This document shows positions 1-8,800 of a DNA stretch of 42,367 nucleotides, piece by piece. The translations under genes were made by a program, and so were the position numbers. The stretch covers positions 1 to 42,367 of the forward strand of contig JAVKDP010000080.1 in the NCBI GenBank assembly GCA_040222185.1, given 5' to 3'. Source of the stretch: JAVKDP01 sp040222185 (GTDB lineage: Bacteria; Bacteroidota; Rhodothermia; Balneolales; Balneolaceae). The notes below the pieces were generated by a model. It ran no database searches, had not been told where the DNA came from, and worked only from the letters and a program-made list of their open reading frames with translations. Numbering within the stretch: position 1 is the first letter of the stretch; the number at the start of each line of letters is the position of its first letter.

Positions 1-1
1 T

Positions 2-571
2 GTAAAAGACCGCCATAAAATATTCAAACTGCAATGGCATGGGTTTTTATTACTTGTTTTCATAATGATTTCCTTTCCAATATTGGATTTCCTTCGCCAA
101 CAGGGTGATGCTACAATCTCAGGTTTGGAAAACGAAATATCAATTGTTGATACTCAGTTAGAATCATTTACTCCAACAGTAAATAATTATAATCGAATTA
201 GTAGTCAGTTAGCCCAGATCCAGGACAAATTGGACCTTTTAAATACATTAAGTGAAAATTCTATTACCTGGTCGGTAAATCTAAATCTTTTAAATGAAGG
301 AATAGACGAGATTGGTTCTATCTGGCTTACTTCTGTTGCTCCGGGTGAAGAACCCAATACGTTAGAGATACAGGGCATTTCCAGGTATAGAAGCAGAATT
401 CCATTGGTAGCTGAACTCTTTGCAGATGCTACCTTGTTGGATGTTACCAGTATAGATATAAGAGGCGCTGAAGTGTATAGTTTCAACTATACGGTAAACA
501 AGATTATCGAGGACGAAACCTTATATACTCCTAAGAGTGTACAGGGCCTCCAAAACCTGGTGGAGGAATAA
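2..571 (+). CDS. pilN: PilN-like type IV pilus inner-membrane assembly protein (5' truncated)
   Basis: The reading frame is open from base 2 and has no start in the window, so the N-terminus lies upstream; the ATG at 65 falls inside a hydrophobic segment (HGFLLLVFIMISFPILDF) and is probably internal. The visible part is a short basic stretch, one membrane segment, a coiled-coil-like region and a small alpha/beta domain. This is the plan of PilN, which links cytoplasmic PilM to PilO in the type IV pilus alignment complex. The assignment rests on this layout and on the PilO- and PilQ-like genes that follow; the sequence alone is weakly conserved. The stop overlaps the next start (TAATG), so translation is probably coupled. 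Confidence 0.6.
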   Translation, partial: VKDRHKIFKLQWHGFLLLVFIMISFPILDFLRQQGDATISGLENEISIVDTQLESFTPTVNNYNRISSQLAQIQDKLDLLNTLSENSITWSVNLNLLNEGIDEIGSIWLTSVAPGEEPNTLEIQGISRYRSRIPLVAELFADATLLDVTSIDIRGAEVYSFNYTVNKIIEDETLYTPKSVQGLQNLVEE

Positions 572-1431
572 TGTCGTACGCAGTCCGGAATACCATCATA
601 CTCCTTGTTACTTTATTCATAATCATCGGATTAGGTGCTGCATATTCTCAGATATACCTGAAGAATAAGATCAATGATCTCGAAAATGAATTGAGTGCTA
701 AACAAAGTGATCTGAGCTCAAAACAAAACATAAATGCTGATTACGCGGAGCTTATCACTACATATGAAGCTGCTCTTAATGTAATCGAGAATTATGATAA
801 AGTTTTATATGAGTCGAATAAGCCTGATAATGTTTTTGACTTCCTAAATAAGATCAATGAGTTTGAAGGCAATAAAATATTTTTCGACTTTGTCTATTCT
901 GATTCTATTCCAGATAATGAATATGGGATATTAGAATCGTCCATTGTTGGTTTTGGAAGCTATGGCGCAGTAGTTGATTTCATTAATAGTATTGAGCATA
1001 GCCAGTTGCTAAATAAAGTAAGTGAAGTTGTAATTTCGCCACCCAGAGCAGAAGATGATATCAATGATGTAAACTTTTCCTTTATTCTTGAAAGTTACTA
1101 TCAAAAAACTGCAATTCTTGATTCTGTCAGTACAGAGTTTGCCATTTTGAAAGACTCAGAGGTTTCCAGGTTTAATCCTTTGTATCCATTAATTCTACCT
1201 TCTGTACCTAATAACACAGAAGGGCTTGTCAATGTAAGTTCAGCACGGATTATCGGGGTAACTGGAAGCCGAGTATTCCTGTCAGAAGGTGGGAAAGTAA
1301 TCTCCTTAAAGGTTGGAGATAAAGTGTATCTTGGATACCTGGAATCAATAGACATTCAACAAAAAAAGGCTACGTTTAATTTAAATAAGGGCGGCATTCA
1401 AGAAGTAGTTACCCTGGAGGTAGTTAGATGA
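571..1431 (+). CDS. pilO: PilO-like protein with a C-terminal PilP-like domain
   Basis: 286 aa. One N-terminal membrane segment (about residues 8-28) is followed by a coiled coil (30-65) and an alpha/beta region typical of PilO. The last 62 residues (about 225-286) have a different character: a small beta domain with ARIIGVTGSRVFL, KVISLKVGDKVYLGYLESI and VTLEVV. This resembles the PilP beta-sandwich that docks onto the PilQ secretin. The protein would then combine PilO and PilP, which fits the absence of a separate pilP between this gene and pilQ. The start overlaps the previous stop. The C-terminal PilP call is an inference from pattern and position. Confidence 0.6.
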   Translation: MSYAVRNTIILLVTLFIIIGLGAAYSQIYLKNKINDLENELSAKQSDLSSKQNINADYAELITTYEAALNVIENYDKVLYESNKPDNVFDFLNKINEFEGNKIFFDFVYSDSIPDNEYGILESSIVGFGSYGAVVDFINSIEHSQLLNKVSEVVISPPRAEDDINDVNFSFILESYYQKTAILDSVSTEFAILKDSEVSRFNPLYPLILPSVPNNTEGLVNVSSARIIGVTGSRVFLSEGGKVISLKVGDKVYLGYLESIDIQQKKATFNLNKGGIQEVVTLEVVR

Positions 1432-3314
1432 TTAATAAAGCAATGAAAAAAAGTATAAAAGCACTGTTAGTGCTTTCCATCGTTTGTATTGGTTCTACAG
1501 TATTTGTAAGCAACGTTATCGCTCAGGAAACATATCCAAGAGAATATACTAATCCTGATGAGATCGTAGCTTTCGATAAAAGCACTAATTATGCAGAAGC
1601 AATTGAAGTTATTAACCAGTTTGTTCAAGAATACAGGAATAAATTTATTATTGACCAGACAGGTACCGGTGGTACTATTGGAATAAATCTTCCTGCTATG
1701 CACTGGGAAGATGCTTTAACTTATATCTTGAGGTTTAAAGGGCTCGGTAAAATCGAAAATGACGATTATATAGAGATTCTTCCCGAGAGTGAATTAGTTA
1801 CCCCAGAAGAAGGGCTTGTAACTACTCAGGAGGCTGATGCAAGTGATAGCCCTTTTGATTTAACTACAAGAGAAATAAGAATAAATGCCACATTTTTTGA
1901 AGGTAATAAAAGAGCACTACAAGAAGTAGGGATTGATTGGTCTACACTTACTAACAATGTCCCAGCAAATCTAAATGAGATTGTAGCTGGTGAAGGTGGC
2001 GGAGCAGAACTTGGTGTACCGCAGACTGTAGATTATGATGACCAATTCGTTTCGGTTAATTCATATAATGCTTCAAGTGTTTCTCAAAATGTCTTTAATG
2101 CTCTGGTTAATCTGGGAGAATTAGGGCCTGGTATTAGAGTTCAGGCTCTTTTCAGTGCATTTGAAGCCGATAACTTAGGGGAAGTAATTGCTACTCCTTC
2201 GGTTAAGGTAGTTGATGGTCAAGAAGGTAGAATTCAGGTTGGTCAGGATTTCTCTATCAAACAAAGAGATATTGCTGGAAACGTTACCGATGAATTTTTC
2301 AGTACTGGTACCATACTTACAGTAACACCAACAGTTATCACTACAAATGATACTACTTTTATTCACGTTGACATTGCTGTAGAACGGTCTTCAGCTCAGC
2401 CGGATGCCGTTAGTACAATCATTAATAAGCAACAGGCCAGTACGCAGGCTTTGCTGCTTAATGGTGAATCTACTTCAATTGCAGGATTATATAGATCAGA
2501 AGAAACTAAGGTAAGGAGAGGTATTCCTATTCTCAAAGATCTTCCACCATGGTTTTTTGGTTTAAGGTATTTGTTTGGATACAACTCTGATGATTATGTA
2601 GAAAATGAACTTATTATCTTGATTCAGGCGGAGTTGGAAAAGACATTGGAGGAAAGGCTTGAAGATAGATTCCAAACTAAAAGAGAGTTAATGTCTGAAA
2701 TAAGAACAGGGTATAGAGAAGATCTGGACCGAGTATTCGATAATCCTTTAATGAGGGATTCATCTGGCTCAAATAATGAGACGTCAGAAGACACTCTTCG
2801 TGATGAAGATTATAAGCCTGTAGAAATGCCGGAAGACGATACTGATACCCCAACAGAAGAAGATAGTACTATAGATATGGATTCAACTATGGTTGAAACT
2901 CCTTCTGATATGGATGATGAAACTGAGGGTGAACTTACTCCTGAACAAGAACAGATAGCAAAAGAGCTAAGCCTGCCGGTTGATAACCCTGAATTAATGG
3001 TGGTTGTTCCGAGAGCATTTAGCCTTGATGAGTATTTACAGATAAAGGAAACCGGTGAAGATGTTGAACCGGTAGACGCGGAAGAAATGAGATTTTTCAT
3101 TATTGGGGGATCATTCTTAGTCAAAAATAATGCGAATCGCTTTAATGCGACTCTACAAGAAAATGGCTATGACACAAGAGTTCTTTTTCATCCTGAATCA
3201 AGGTTTAACTTTGTAGCATATAAAGGCTTCAATAATTTTGATGCAGCTGTGTCTTACCTGGGGGAGATTAAAGCAGAAGTGAATTCTGAAGCCTGGTTAT
3301 TCAGCCGTAAATAG
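1428..3314 (+). CDS. pilQ: PilQ-type secretin with acidic linker and C-terminal SPOR domain
   Basis: 628 aa outer-membrane secretin, the exit pore of the type IV pilus. A signal peptide is visible at 7-32 (cleavage probably after VIAQ). A short N-terminal domain (about 45-120) contains NLPAMHWEDAL, a secretin/TonB short-domain pattern. The secretin core is about 148-402, with EVIATPSVKVVDGQEGRIQVG and RGIPILKDLPPWFFG, the equivalent of the VPxLGDIPxLGxLF signature. A long Asp/Glu/Thr-rich linker (about 435-530) follows. The last 75 residues (554-628) look like a SPOR domain: FFIIGGSF start, a helix with LQENGYDTRVL, and FVAYKGFNNFDAAVSYL. SPOR domains bind denuded peptidoglycan. The start at 1428 sits 7-8 bases after GGAGG and overlaps the previous stop. 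Confidence 0.85.
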   Translation: MINKAMKKSIKALLVLSIVCIGSTVFVSNVIAQETYPREYTNPDEIVAFDKSTNYAEAIEVINQFVQEYRNKFIIDQTGTGGTIGINLPAMHWEDALTYILRFKGLGKIENDDYIEILPESELVTPEEGLVTTQEADASDSPFDLTTREIRINATFFEGNKRALQEVGIDWSTLTNNVPANLNEIVAGEGGGAELGVPQTVDYDDQFVSVNSYNASSVSQNVFNALVNLGELGPGIRVQALFSAFEADNLGEVIATPSVKVVDGQEGRIQVGQDFSIKQRDIAGNVTDEFFSTGTILTVTPTVITTNDTTFIHVDIAVERSSAQPDAVSTIINKQQASTQALLLNGESTSIAGLYRSEETKVRRGIPILKDLPPWFFGLRYLFGYNSDDYVENELIILIQAELEKTLEERLEDRFQTKRELMSEIRTGYREDLDRVFDNPLMRDSSGSNNETSEDTLRDEDYKPVEMPEDDTDTPTEEDSTIDMDSTMVETPSDMDDETEGELTPEQEQIAKELSLPVDNPELMVVVPRAFSLDEYLQIKETGEDVEPVDAEEMRFFIIGGSFLVKNNANRFNATLQENGYDTRVLFHPESRFNFVAYKGFNNFDAAVSYLGEIKAEVNSEAWLFSRK

Positions 3315-3321
3315 AACGCAT

Positions 3322-4104
3322 TTAGACTTGCCTTTTCAGAAAGCCAATTGATATATCATTAAAATCAGTTGGCTTTTCTACATTACAGACGTGCCCACAA
3401 TTCTCAATTACTTCCAGAAAAGCTTGTTTGTGAGATGCTACGATTTGTTGAACAGGTGGTAAAAACATGTGGTCTTCGCTCCCCATTACATAGAGCATCG
3501 GAGTTGAAGTCTCTTTTTCTTTGAAATATTTGAGAAGAGGATTAACAGTATGGGTTAGCTTGAACCATTTCAGGAATTCTTTTTGATATAACTTTTTGGC
3601 TTCTCTTATAAAAAGGTTTCTGGATTCTGCATGTCGTTTACGAGGCATTATAATCCAGGCAAAAAAGCTATATAGCCACATGTATGGAATTACTCTCTTA
3701 AATATATTTCCTAATAGCACAAGCACTCTCGAACGAATATTGAGCCGGGTAATAGCTCCACATAAAATAGCTGACTTTACTCTCTCAGGTTGAAGCTCAT
3801 TGAGATTACGAATTATAATTGTACCCAATGAAACGCCAATAAAATGTGCTTCTTTAATTTTTAAATGATCTAATACTTCAAAGATATCATGGCTGATATC
3901 ATCAAACGTATATTCTCGATCATAATATTTTTGAAGAACATCTTTTGATTTGCCATGACCTCGTAAATCAACCAATAAAATATTAAAGGCTTCTTTGAAA
4001 GCCTTTAACTGCTGAAACCAAATAGATGAACTGCCCCCGGCTCCATGGATAAATACAACCCATTCCTTGTGCTCTTCTTTTTGATATTTCTTGTAGTAAA
4101 GCAA
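3322..4104 (-). CDS. Alpha/beta-fold hydrolase
   Basis: 260 aa cytoplasmic alpha/beta hydrolase, normal length for the family. The oxyanion-hole motif HGAGGSS is at 20-26, LLVDLRGHGKS at 43-52, the nucleophile elbow GVSLGT (Ser92) at 90-95, the acid in the segment GSEDHMF, and the catalytic His in NCGHVCNVEKP near the C-terminus. All triad elements are present, so it should be active. The cap region (about 115-175) is long, basic and rich in aromatic residues. The substrate cannot be read from sequence. It is convergent with pilQ and divergent from olsB; 113 bases separate its start from olsB. Confidence 0.8.
   Translation of the reverse strand: MLYYKKYQKEEHKEWVVFIHGAGGSSSIWFQQLKAFKEAFNILLVDLRGHGKSKDVLQKYYDREYTFDDISHDIFEVLDHLKIKEAHFIGVSLGTIIIRNLNELQPERVKSAILCGAITRLNIRSRVLVLLGNIFKRVIPYMWLYSFFAWIIMPRKRHAESRNLFIREAKKLYQKEFLKWFKLTHTVNPLLKYFKEKETSTPMLYVMGSEDHMFLPPVQQIVASHKQAFLEVIENCGHVCNVEKPTDFNDISIGFLKRQV
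3340..3377 (+). terminator. Probable terminator of the pil operon, inside the convergent gene's 3' end
   Basis: AAAGCCAATTGAT (3340-3352) pairs with ATCAGTTGGCTTT (3364-3376) with one G-T pair, giving a 13-bp stem and an 11-nt loop, followed by a short T run. It lies 26 bases after pilQ and overlaps the last codons of the minus-strand hydrolase, so it could serve both directions. Confidence 0.4.
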
Positions 4105-4217
4105 TTCTGAAGCAGTCAGTTTATTTTATTAAAAAGTGATGTTTTGACATATACGTAATTGTAACTTAACAAAGTTACGGTATTATGATTTCTAATACGA
4201 TTTAATATATTTAATGT

Positions 4218-5003
4218 ATGAGTCTTCCAAACAATACAATCAAAGCAACACCAATTACAGAGCTTTTAATTCCAGGACATAAGTATTCTGTAAAATTAGC
4301 ACAAAGCCGTGCTGAGATTGAAGCCGCATTAAAGCTTCGGTTTGATGTGTTTAATATTGAGTTGGGAGAAGGGTTGGAGTCTTCTTATAAAAAAGAAATG
4401 GATGAAGATGAATATGATGCCCAATGCCATCATCTGTTAGTGGTTGAAAATTCATCAAAAGAAGTTATCGGTACCTACAGAATGCAGGACAACAAGATGG
4501 CAATGAGTGGGAATGGATTTTATACTCAATCAGAATTTGATTTATCAGGCTTCTCAGATGAAGTATTAGATAATGTTGTTGAATTGGGAAGGGCATGTAT
4601 TCACAGAGATCATAGAAGCGGAAGAGTTCTTTACTTACTATGGAGAGGACTGGCAAAGTATTTACAGCTCTCTCAAAAAAGGTTTTTATTTGGATGTTGC
4701 TCAATTACAAGTCAAAACCCAGCTGAAGGAAAGGCAGTGTATGAGTACTTGATAAGCAATGGAAAACTTCACTCTAGATATAGTCTTACTGTACAACCAG
4801 ATTTTGAGTGCTTAAGCTTAGCCGATGACTATAGTTTTAAAGGAGATGTTAAAATCCCTCAATTATTTAGATTGTATATGGATGTAGGAACCCTTGTATG
4901 TAGCCCTCCGGCGTTAGACTCTACTTTTAAGACCATTGACTTCTTAATTCTTCTCGACAAAGAATCATTGTCTGAACAATCAAAATCACTTTTTTTGAAG
5001 TAG
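4218..5003 (+). CDS. olsB: OlsB-type amino-acid N-acyltransferase (ornithine/glycine lipid synthesis)
   Basis: 261 aa, GNAT-fold acyltransferase of the OlsB/GlsB (hemolysin-like, Acetyltransf_5) family. These enzymes move a 3-hydroxyacyl chain from acyl-ACP to the alpha-amino group of ornithine or glycine, making a lyso-aminolipid. Visible family marks are LKLRFDVFNIELGEGL (about 39-54), HHLLVVE (about 71-77), VIGTYRM (about 83-89), VELGRACIHRDHR (about 121-133) and LFGCCSI (about 157-163). The O-acyltransferase partner follows 18 bases downstream, so the two-step pathway is complete. Whether the head group is ornithine or glycine cannot be told here; both pathways exist in Bacteroidota-like bacteria. 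Confidence 0.8.
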   Translation: MSLPNNTIKATPITELLIPGHKYSVKLAQSRAEIEAALKLRFDVFNIELGEGLESSYKKEMDEDEYDAQCHHLLVVENSSKEVIGTYRMQDNKMAMSGNGFYTQSEFDLSGFSDEVLDNVVELGRACIHRDHRSGRVLYLLWRGLAKYLQLSQKRFLFGCCSITSQNPAEGKAVYEYLISNGKLHSRYSLTVQPDFECLSLADDYSFKGDVKIPQLFRLYMDVGTLVCSPPALDSTFKTIDFLILLDKESLSEQSKSLFLK

Positions 5004-5021
5004 ATTTTTTTAACTTATTTG

Positions 5022-5813
5022 ATGGTCTTTTTTCGAGTCGTATTTAAATTGATTGCCTTTATATTTGCTACAGCATTTTATTATTCGTTGATAGTAATCG
5101 GCAACCTGTTTAAACCCTTTGGTTTAGATCATTTTAGGTGGAGTACTTTACAAAAGAAAAAATGGGGGAGTGCTATCGCAAGTATTATCAGGCTTAAGAT
5201 TAAAGTTTTAGGAACGCCACCAAACCCTCCATTCTTCCTTGTTTGTAATCACTTAAGCTATATCGATGTTTGGGTTTTATACTCTCAACTCAGGTGTACA
5301 TTCATTGCAAAAAGTGATGTAAAAGACTGGCCGGTAGTGGGTTTTGTATTAAAAACTTGTGGGGTTTTATTTGTAGATCGAGGACGTAGGGGAGATGTAA
5401 CACGTGTAAATGATGAAATTTCAAGAAACCTGACAGATGAACAAGGTATAATTCTATTTCCCGAAGGTACAACTAGTGCCGGAGCAGAAATTTTACCTTT
5501 TAAAAGCTCATTATTACAATATCCTGCTCAAAAAGAGATACCGCTTTACTGTGCTTCATTAAAATATGAGACACCTCCAGGGGAAGTACCTGCCTTTAAA
5601 TCGGTATGTTGGTGGGATGATACTCCATTCTTTACACATCTTATTAATGTTCTGAAGATGAAAGAGTTTTCAGCAACCGTTACCTTCTCTAATGAAACTA
5701 TTGTAAATTCAAACCGAAAAGAATTAGCTCGTTCGTCAGAAGAAATCATTAGAGCGTCTTTTGAGCCAACTGTAGATCAATTAACTTATGCAGAAGCAAA
5801 CACTAGTACTTAG
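5022..5813 (+). CDS. olsA: OlsA/PlsC-type 1-acyl-sn-glycerol-3-phosphate-like acyltransferase
   Basis: 263 aa from the ATG at 5022 (a TTG three bases earlier is a less likely start). An N-terminal membrane segment spans about 5-30. The catalytic motif NHLSYID gives His77-x4-Asp82, and FPEGTTSAG lies further on; both are PlsC motifs. It probably adds the second, ester-linked acyl chain to the lyso-aminolipid made by the upstream OlsB-like enzyme, at the inner membrane; a role as a general phospholipid acyltransferase is the alternative. Its 3' end overlaps the next gene by 26 bases, which suggests one transcript. Confidence 0.8.
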   Translation: MVFFRVVFKLIAFIFATAFYYSLIVIGNLFKPFGLDHFRWSTLQKKKWGSAIASIIRLKIKVLGTPPNPPFFLVCNHLSYIDVWVLYSQLRCTFIAKSDVKDWPVVGFVLKTCGVLFVDRGRRGDVTRVNDEISRNLTDEQGIILFPEGTTSAGAEILPFKSSLLQYPAQKEIPLYCASLKYETPPGEVPAFKSVCWWDDTPFFTHLINVLKMKEFSATVTFSNETIVNSNRKELARSSEEIIRASFEPTVDQLTYAEANTST

Positions 5814-6330
5814 TTCCAATATTTATTTTTTACAACAAGGTATAGATCTTCTATCAGATATTACTGATACGCTATATATAACTAACAATGGTGAGTACAA
5901 TAAAAGCGGTATTGGGAGGCACTTCAGGCACATAATTGAGCATTATTTTAGCTTTGTAAATGAAGATTCCGGGAAAATTGACTACGACGCTCGTGAAAGG
6001 AATCTCCAGCTTGAAAATGACCGCCTCTTTATGATCTCTACAATGAAAAAGATCATTGATTCATTGACTGTTATGCTACAGGAACCAGATAGATTAGATA
6101 CAGAAGTATTGGTTCGCAGTAATGAAGGTTCAGGAGAAGAGAATTCACCACTTAGTAAATCTACTTTACGTAGGGAGCTTCAATTTTTGATCAGTCATAC
6201 AGTTCACCATTATGCACTAATAGGTCTGATTTTAAAAACAATGGGTTATAATCCAGATGCTTCTTTTGGAGTAGCACCTTCAACTCTAAGATATGAGAAA
6301 GAGAAAAGCTCTGAAGGTATAGCTTCTTAA
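5788..6330 (+). CDS. DinB-like four-helix metal-binding protein
   Basis: 180 aa. His-rich helices fit the DinB/YfiT fold: GRHFRHIIEHY places His45, His48 and His52 on one helix, and ISHTVHHYALIG places His137, His140 and His141 on another. These are candidate ligands for the usual three-His metal site. Some family members use bacillithiol or other thiols as co-substrates; the reaction here is unknown. It starts inside the end of the PlsC gene and lies 14 bases before the large fusion gene, so it is probably in the aminolipid operon. The role in that operon is not known. Confidence 0.6.
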   Translation: MQKQTLVLSSNIYFLQQGIDLLSDITDTLYITNNGEYNKSGIGRHFRHIIEHYFSFVNEDSGKIDYDARERNLQLENDRLFMISTMKKIIDSLTVMLQEPDRLDTEVLVRSNEGSGEENSPLSKSTLRRELQFLISHTVHHYALIGLILKTMGYNPDASFGVAPSTLRYEKEKSSEGIAS

Positions 6331-6343
6331 AACGCTTAAGAGC

Positions 6344-8800
6344 ATGCAACCCGTAAATACCAGGAAATTGAAATTTGGGAAGATATTTCTTCTAATTTAC
6401 GGTGTTCTATTAGTTGCTTCTATATTGGTACAAAGGTTTTCAGAGCTTGATAATTCAACAGAGCTCCTGAAAGTTACCGGTCAAGGTGATATTCAAGTAA
6501 TACATATCCCTGACCCTGTTTTAAAAAGTAATACACTACCTGAGCTCTTAACCGATCATTTTTCAGTTTATACATTTAGTTATGATGCTGGAAATGGGGA
6601 AGATTTTTCTTACAAAGAATACGCTTCTAGAATATTCGAAAGTATAAATTCATCTGAATCCAAAGTTCATATCGTTGGAGAAGGAATAGGGGCAAGTATT
6701 GCATTCCATCTTTTTGCGCAAGACCCCGATTCTTTTAACTCTCTTACTTTGATTTCTGGAAGTGGTGTTGAAGAGCCAGAATTGCTTGGTAGGTTCGAGA
6801 TAAACCATTCAATCTATTTACTTCAGTATGGGTATAATATTTTCCTGAAATACCTGGTCCCTCATTTCGGGATGCTGAAAGACATAGACAATGAGGTTAA
6901 AAGAGCAAGCATTCAGTATATGTCGGATCAAAGAACTATCCGACCTTTATTACACAGTATCGATATCCCTGTATTGATACAACACTATGAAAATTCATCA
7001 AGGATACCTTTAGAAGTTTCAAAGGAACATTCTAGACTGATTCCACAAAGCGAGCTAAAAGTATATGATACAGAAACGGTATTAGCTGTTAATAATATAA
7101 TTGATTTCATAAACGCTAGTAATTATAAAGAAGCTATTGACCAGAACAGCCTATCTACACAAAGAGTTATCCAATCATTACTTCCTTTCGATATTAACGG
7201 TAAATCAGGTTCTTCTGGGCTAAAACTTGCATTGCTCATGATTGCCATTATCTTGGCAACATTAATCTCTGAAGACCTGACCTGTATTGTAACTGGTTTA
7301 ATGATATCGCAAGGTCTAATAGGCTTTTTCCCGGGAGTATTTGCATGCCTTGCAGGAATTTTTATTGGAGATATACTTCTTTTTCTAGCGGGTAAATGGC
7401 TTGCTTCAGGAACCTTAACAAAGGCTCCTTTAAAATGGTTTATTACAGAAAAAGACATCAAAAAATCCTATAACTGGTTTAAAGCAAAAGGACCTTCAAT
7501 TATTATAGCCAGTAGGTTTATTCCAGGCACCAGGTTACCTACATATTTTAGCGCTGGAGCTATTGGAGCTAGCTTTTGGATGTTCATACTGTATTTCGGA
7601 GTTGCTTCGCTTATATGGACTCCTATACTGGTTGGTCTTGCAGTTCTACTTGGCCAGGAGATGGTGGATTACTTCGTTTTATATCAAGAGTATGCACTAT
7701 GGATTCTGCTTGGAGTCTTTTTGTTCTTCTACCTTTTATTCAAATTGTTTATCCCAATGCTCACTTACAGGGGCAGGAGGCTACTTTACGGTAAGTGGAA
7801 CCGAATAGTAAAATGGGAGTTTTGGTCACTCACCGTGGTTTACACACCAGTTATGATTTTTATCATGTGGTTATGGGTGAAGTATCGAAGTGTTACCTTG
7901 TTTGTTGCTTCAAATCCGGGAATTGAGGAGGGAGGATTTATTAAAGAGTCAAAAAGTGCAATCCTGGATAATTTAAAACGAAAAGACGTTGTTGCTAAAT
8001 ATCATTGTGTAAGTATTTCTAATGATACATCTGGAGAAACGAATTCAGTTTTGTCCTTTATGGAGAAACAAGAATTAGAATTTCCCATTGTTCTAAAACC
8101 AGATGTAGGAGAAAGGGGCTCAGGAGTTCAAATCCTTAAAAATGAAAAAGAACTCAAAGCCGGATTAGCCACTTTAGAAGAAGATCATATTGTGCAAGAG
8201 TACATTACCGGAGAAGAGTACGGAGTGTTTTATTACAGATATCCGGCTCAGGATTCCGGACAGATATATTCTATAACAAAGAAGGTTTATCTGGAATTGT
8301 ATAGTGATGGTACACATACGCTTGAGGAATTAATATTAAAAGATGACAGAGCTGTTTGTCTTGCAGAAATCCATTTCGAAAAGCATTTAGAACGGCTCTA
8401 TAATATCCCAGAAAAAGGAGAAAAGATTTCCCTGGTTGAAATAGGTACCCATTCTCGTGGAGCACTATTTTTTGATGCTGAACATTTGATATCAGATAAG
8501 CTTGTTAGAAAGATTGATGAAATAAGTAAAAGCTTTGATGGGTTTTATTTTGGGAGATATGACATTAAAGTTCCTTCAGAAGAACATCTGAAAAGAGGAG
8601 AAAATATAAGTATCATCGAATTAAATGGAGTAACCTCTGAATCAACTAATATTTACGATCCCAAACATTCTTTCTTTTTTGGATTGAAGACATTGATGAA
8701 ACAATGGGCTATAGCTTATGAAATAGGTTCTCAGGTGAAGGCGAATAACCCTGATTTCAAATTGCCATCAGTTTCTCATCTATTATCGCTATTACGATGA
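6344..8800 (+). CDS. Three-part fusion: degenerate alpha/beta hydrolase, DedA/VTT-like membrane domain, ATP-grasp domain
   Basis: 818 aa. Residues 11-30 form a membrane anchor. Residues 40-260 look like an alpha/beta hydrolase, but the nucleophile elbow reads VGEGIGAS (111-118), so the GxSxG serine is replaced by Gly114 and the domain is probably non-catalytic. Residues 290-480 form a DedA/VTT-like membrane domain with several hydrophobic helices and SRFIPGTRLPTYFSAGAIG (390-408), matching the FxRxxPGxR DedA signature. After a further membrane segment (about 494-512), residues 575-800 resemble an ATP-grasp ligase: FPIVLKPDVGERGSGV, IVQEYITGEEYGVF, GRYDIKV and IIELNGVTSE. DedA proteins are linked to lipid flipping; ATP-grasp enzymes join acids to amines or thiols. 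The order suggests a membrane enzyme acting on lipids or cell-envelope material, possibly aminolipids. That function is inference. Confidence 0.7.
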   Translation: MQPVNTRKLKFGKIFLLIYGVLLVASILVQRFSELDNSTELLKVTGQGDIQVIHIPDPVLKSNTLPELLTDHFSVYTFSYDAGNGEDFSYKEYASRIFESINSSESKVHIVGEGIGASIAFHLFAQDPDSFNSLTLISGSGVEEPELLGRFEINHSIYLLQYGYNIFLKYLVPHFGMLKDIDNEVKRASIQYMSDQRTIRPLLHSIDIPVLIQHYENSSRIPLEVSKEHSRLIPQSELKVYDTETVLAVNNIIDFINASNYKEAIDQNSLSTQRVIQSLLPFDINGKSGSSGLKLALLMIAIILATLISEDLTCIVTGLMISQGLIGFFPGVFACLAGIFIGDILLFLAGKWLASGTLTKAPLKWFITEKDIKKSYNWFKAKGPSIIIASRFIPGTRLPTYFSAGAIGASFWMFILYFGVASLIWTPILVGLAVLLGQEMVDYFVLYQEYALWILLGVFLFFYLLFKLFIPMLTYRGRRLLYGKWNRIVKWEFWSLTVVYTPVMIFIMWLWVKYRSVTLFVASNPGIEEGGFIKESKSAILDNLKRKDVVAKYHCVSISNDTSGETNSVLSFMEKQELEFPIVLKPDVGERGSGVQILKNEKELKAGLATLEEDHIVQEYITGEEYGVFYYRYPAQDSGQIYSITKKVYLELYSDGTHTLEELILKDDRAVCLAEIHFEKHLERLYNIPEKGEKISLVEIGTHSRGALFFDAEHLISDKLVRKIDEISKSFDGFYFGRYDIKVPSEEHLKRGENISIIELNGVTSESTNIYDPKHSFFFGLKTLMKQWAIAYEIGSQVKANNPDFKLPSVSHLLSLLR

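Noticed and set aside
2810..3124. Ser-rich minus-strand frame opposite the PilQ linker
   Set aside because: It is the complement of the Asp/Glu-rich linker; no independent support.
7123..7461. Minus-strand frame opposite the fusion gene
   Set aside because: Shadow of the DedA-like region.
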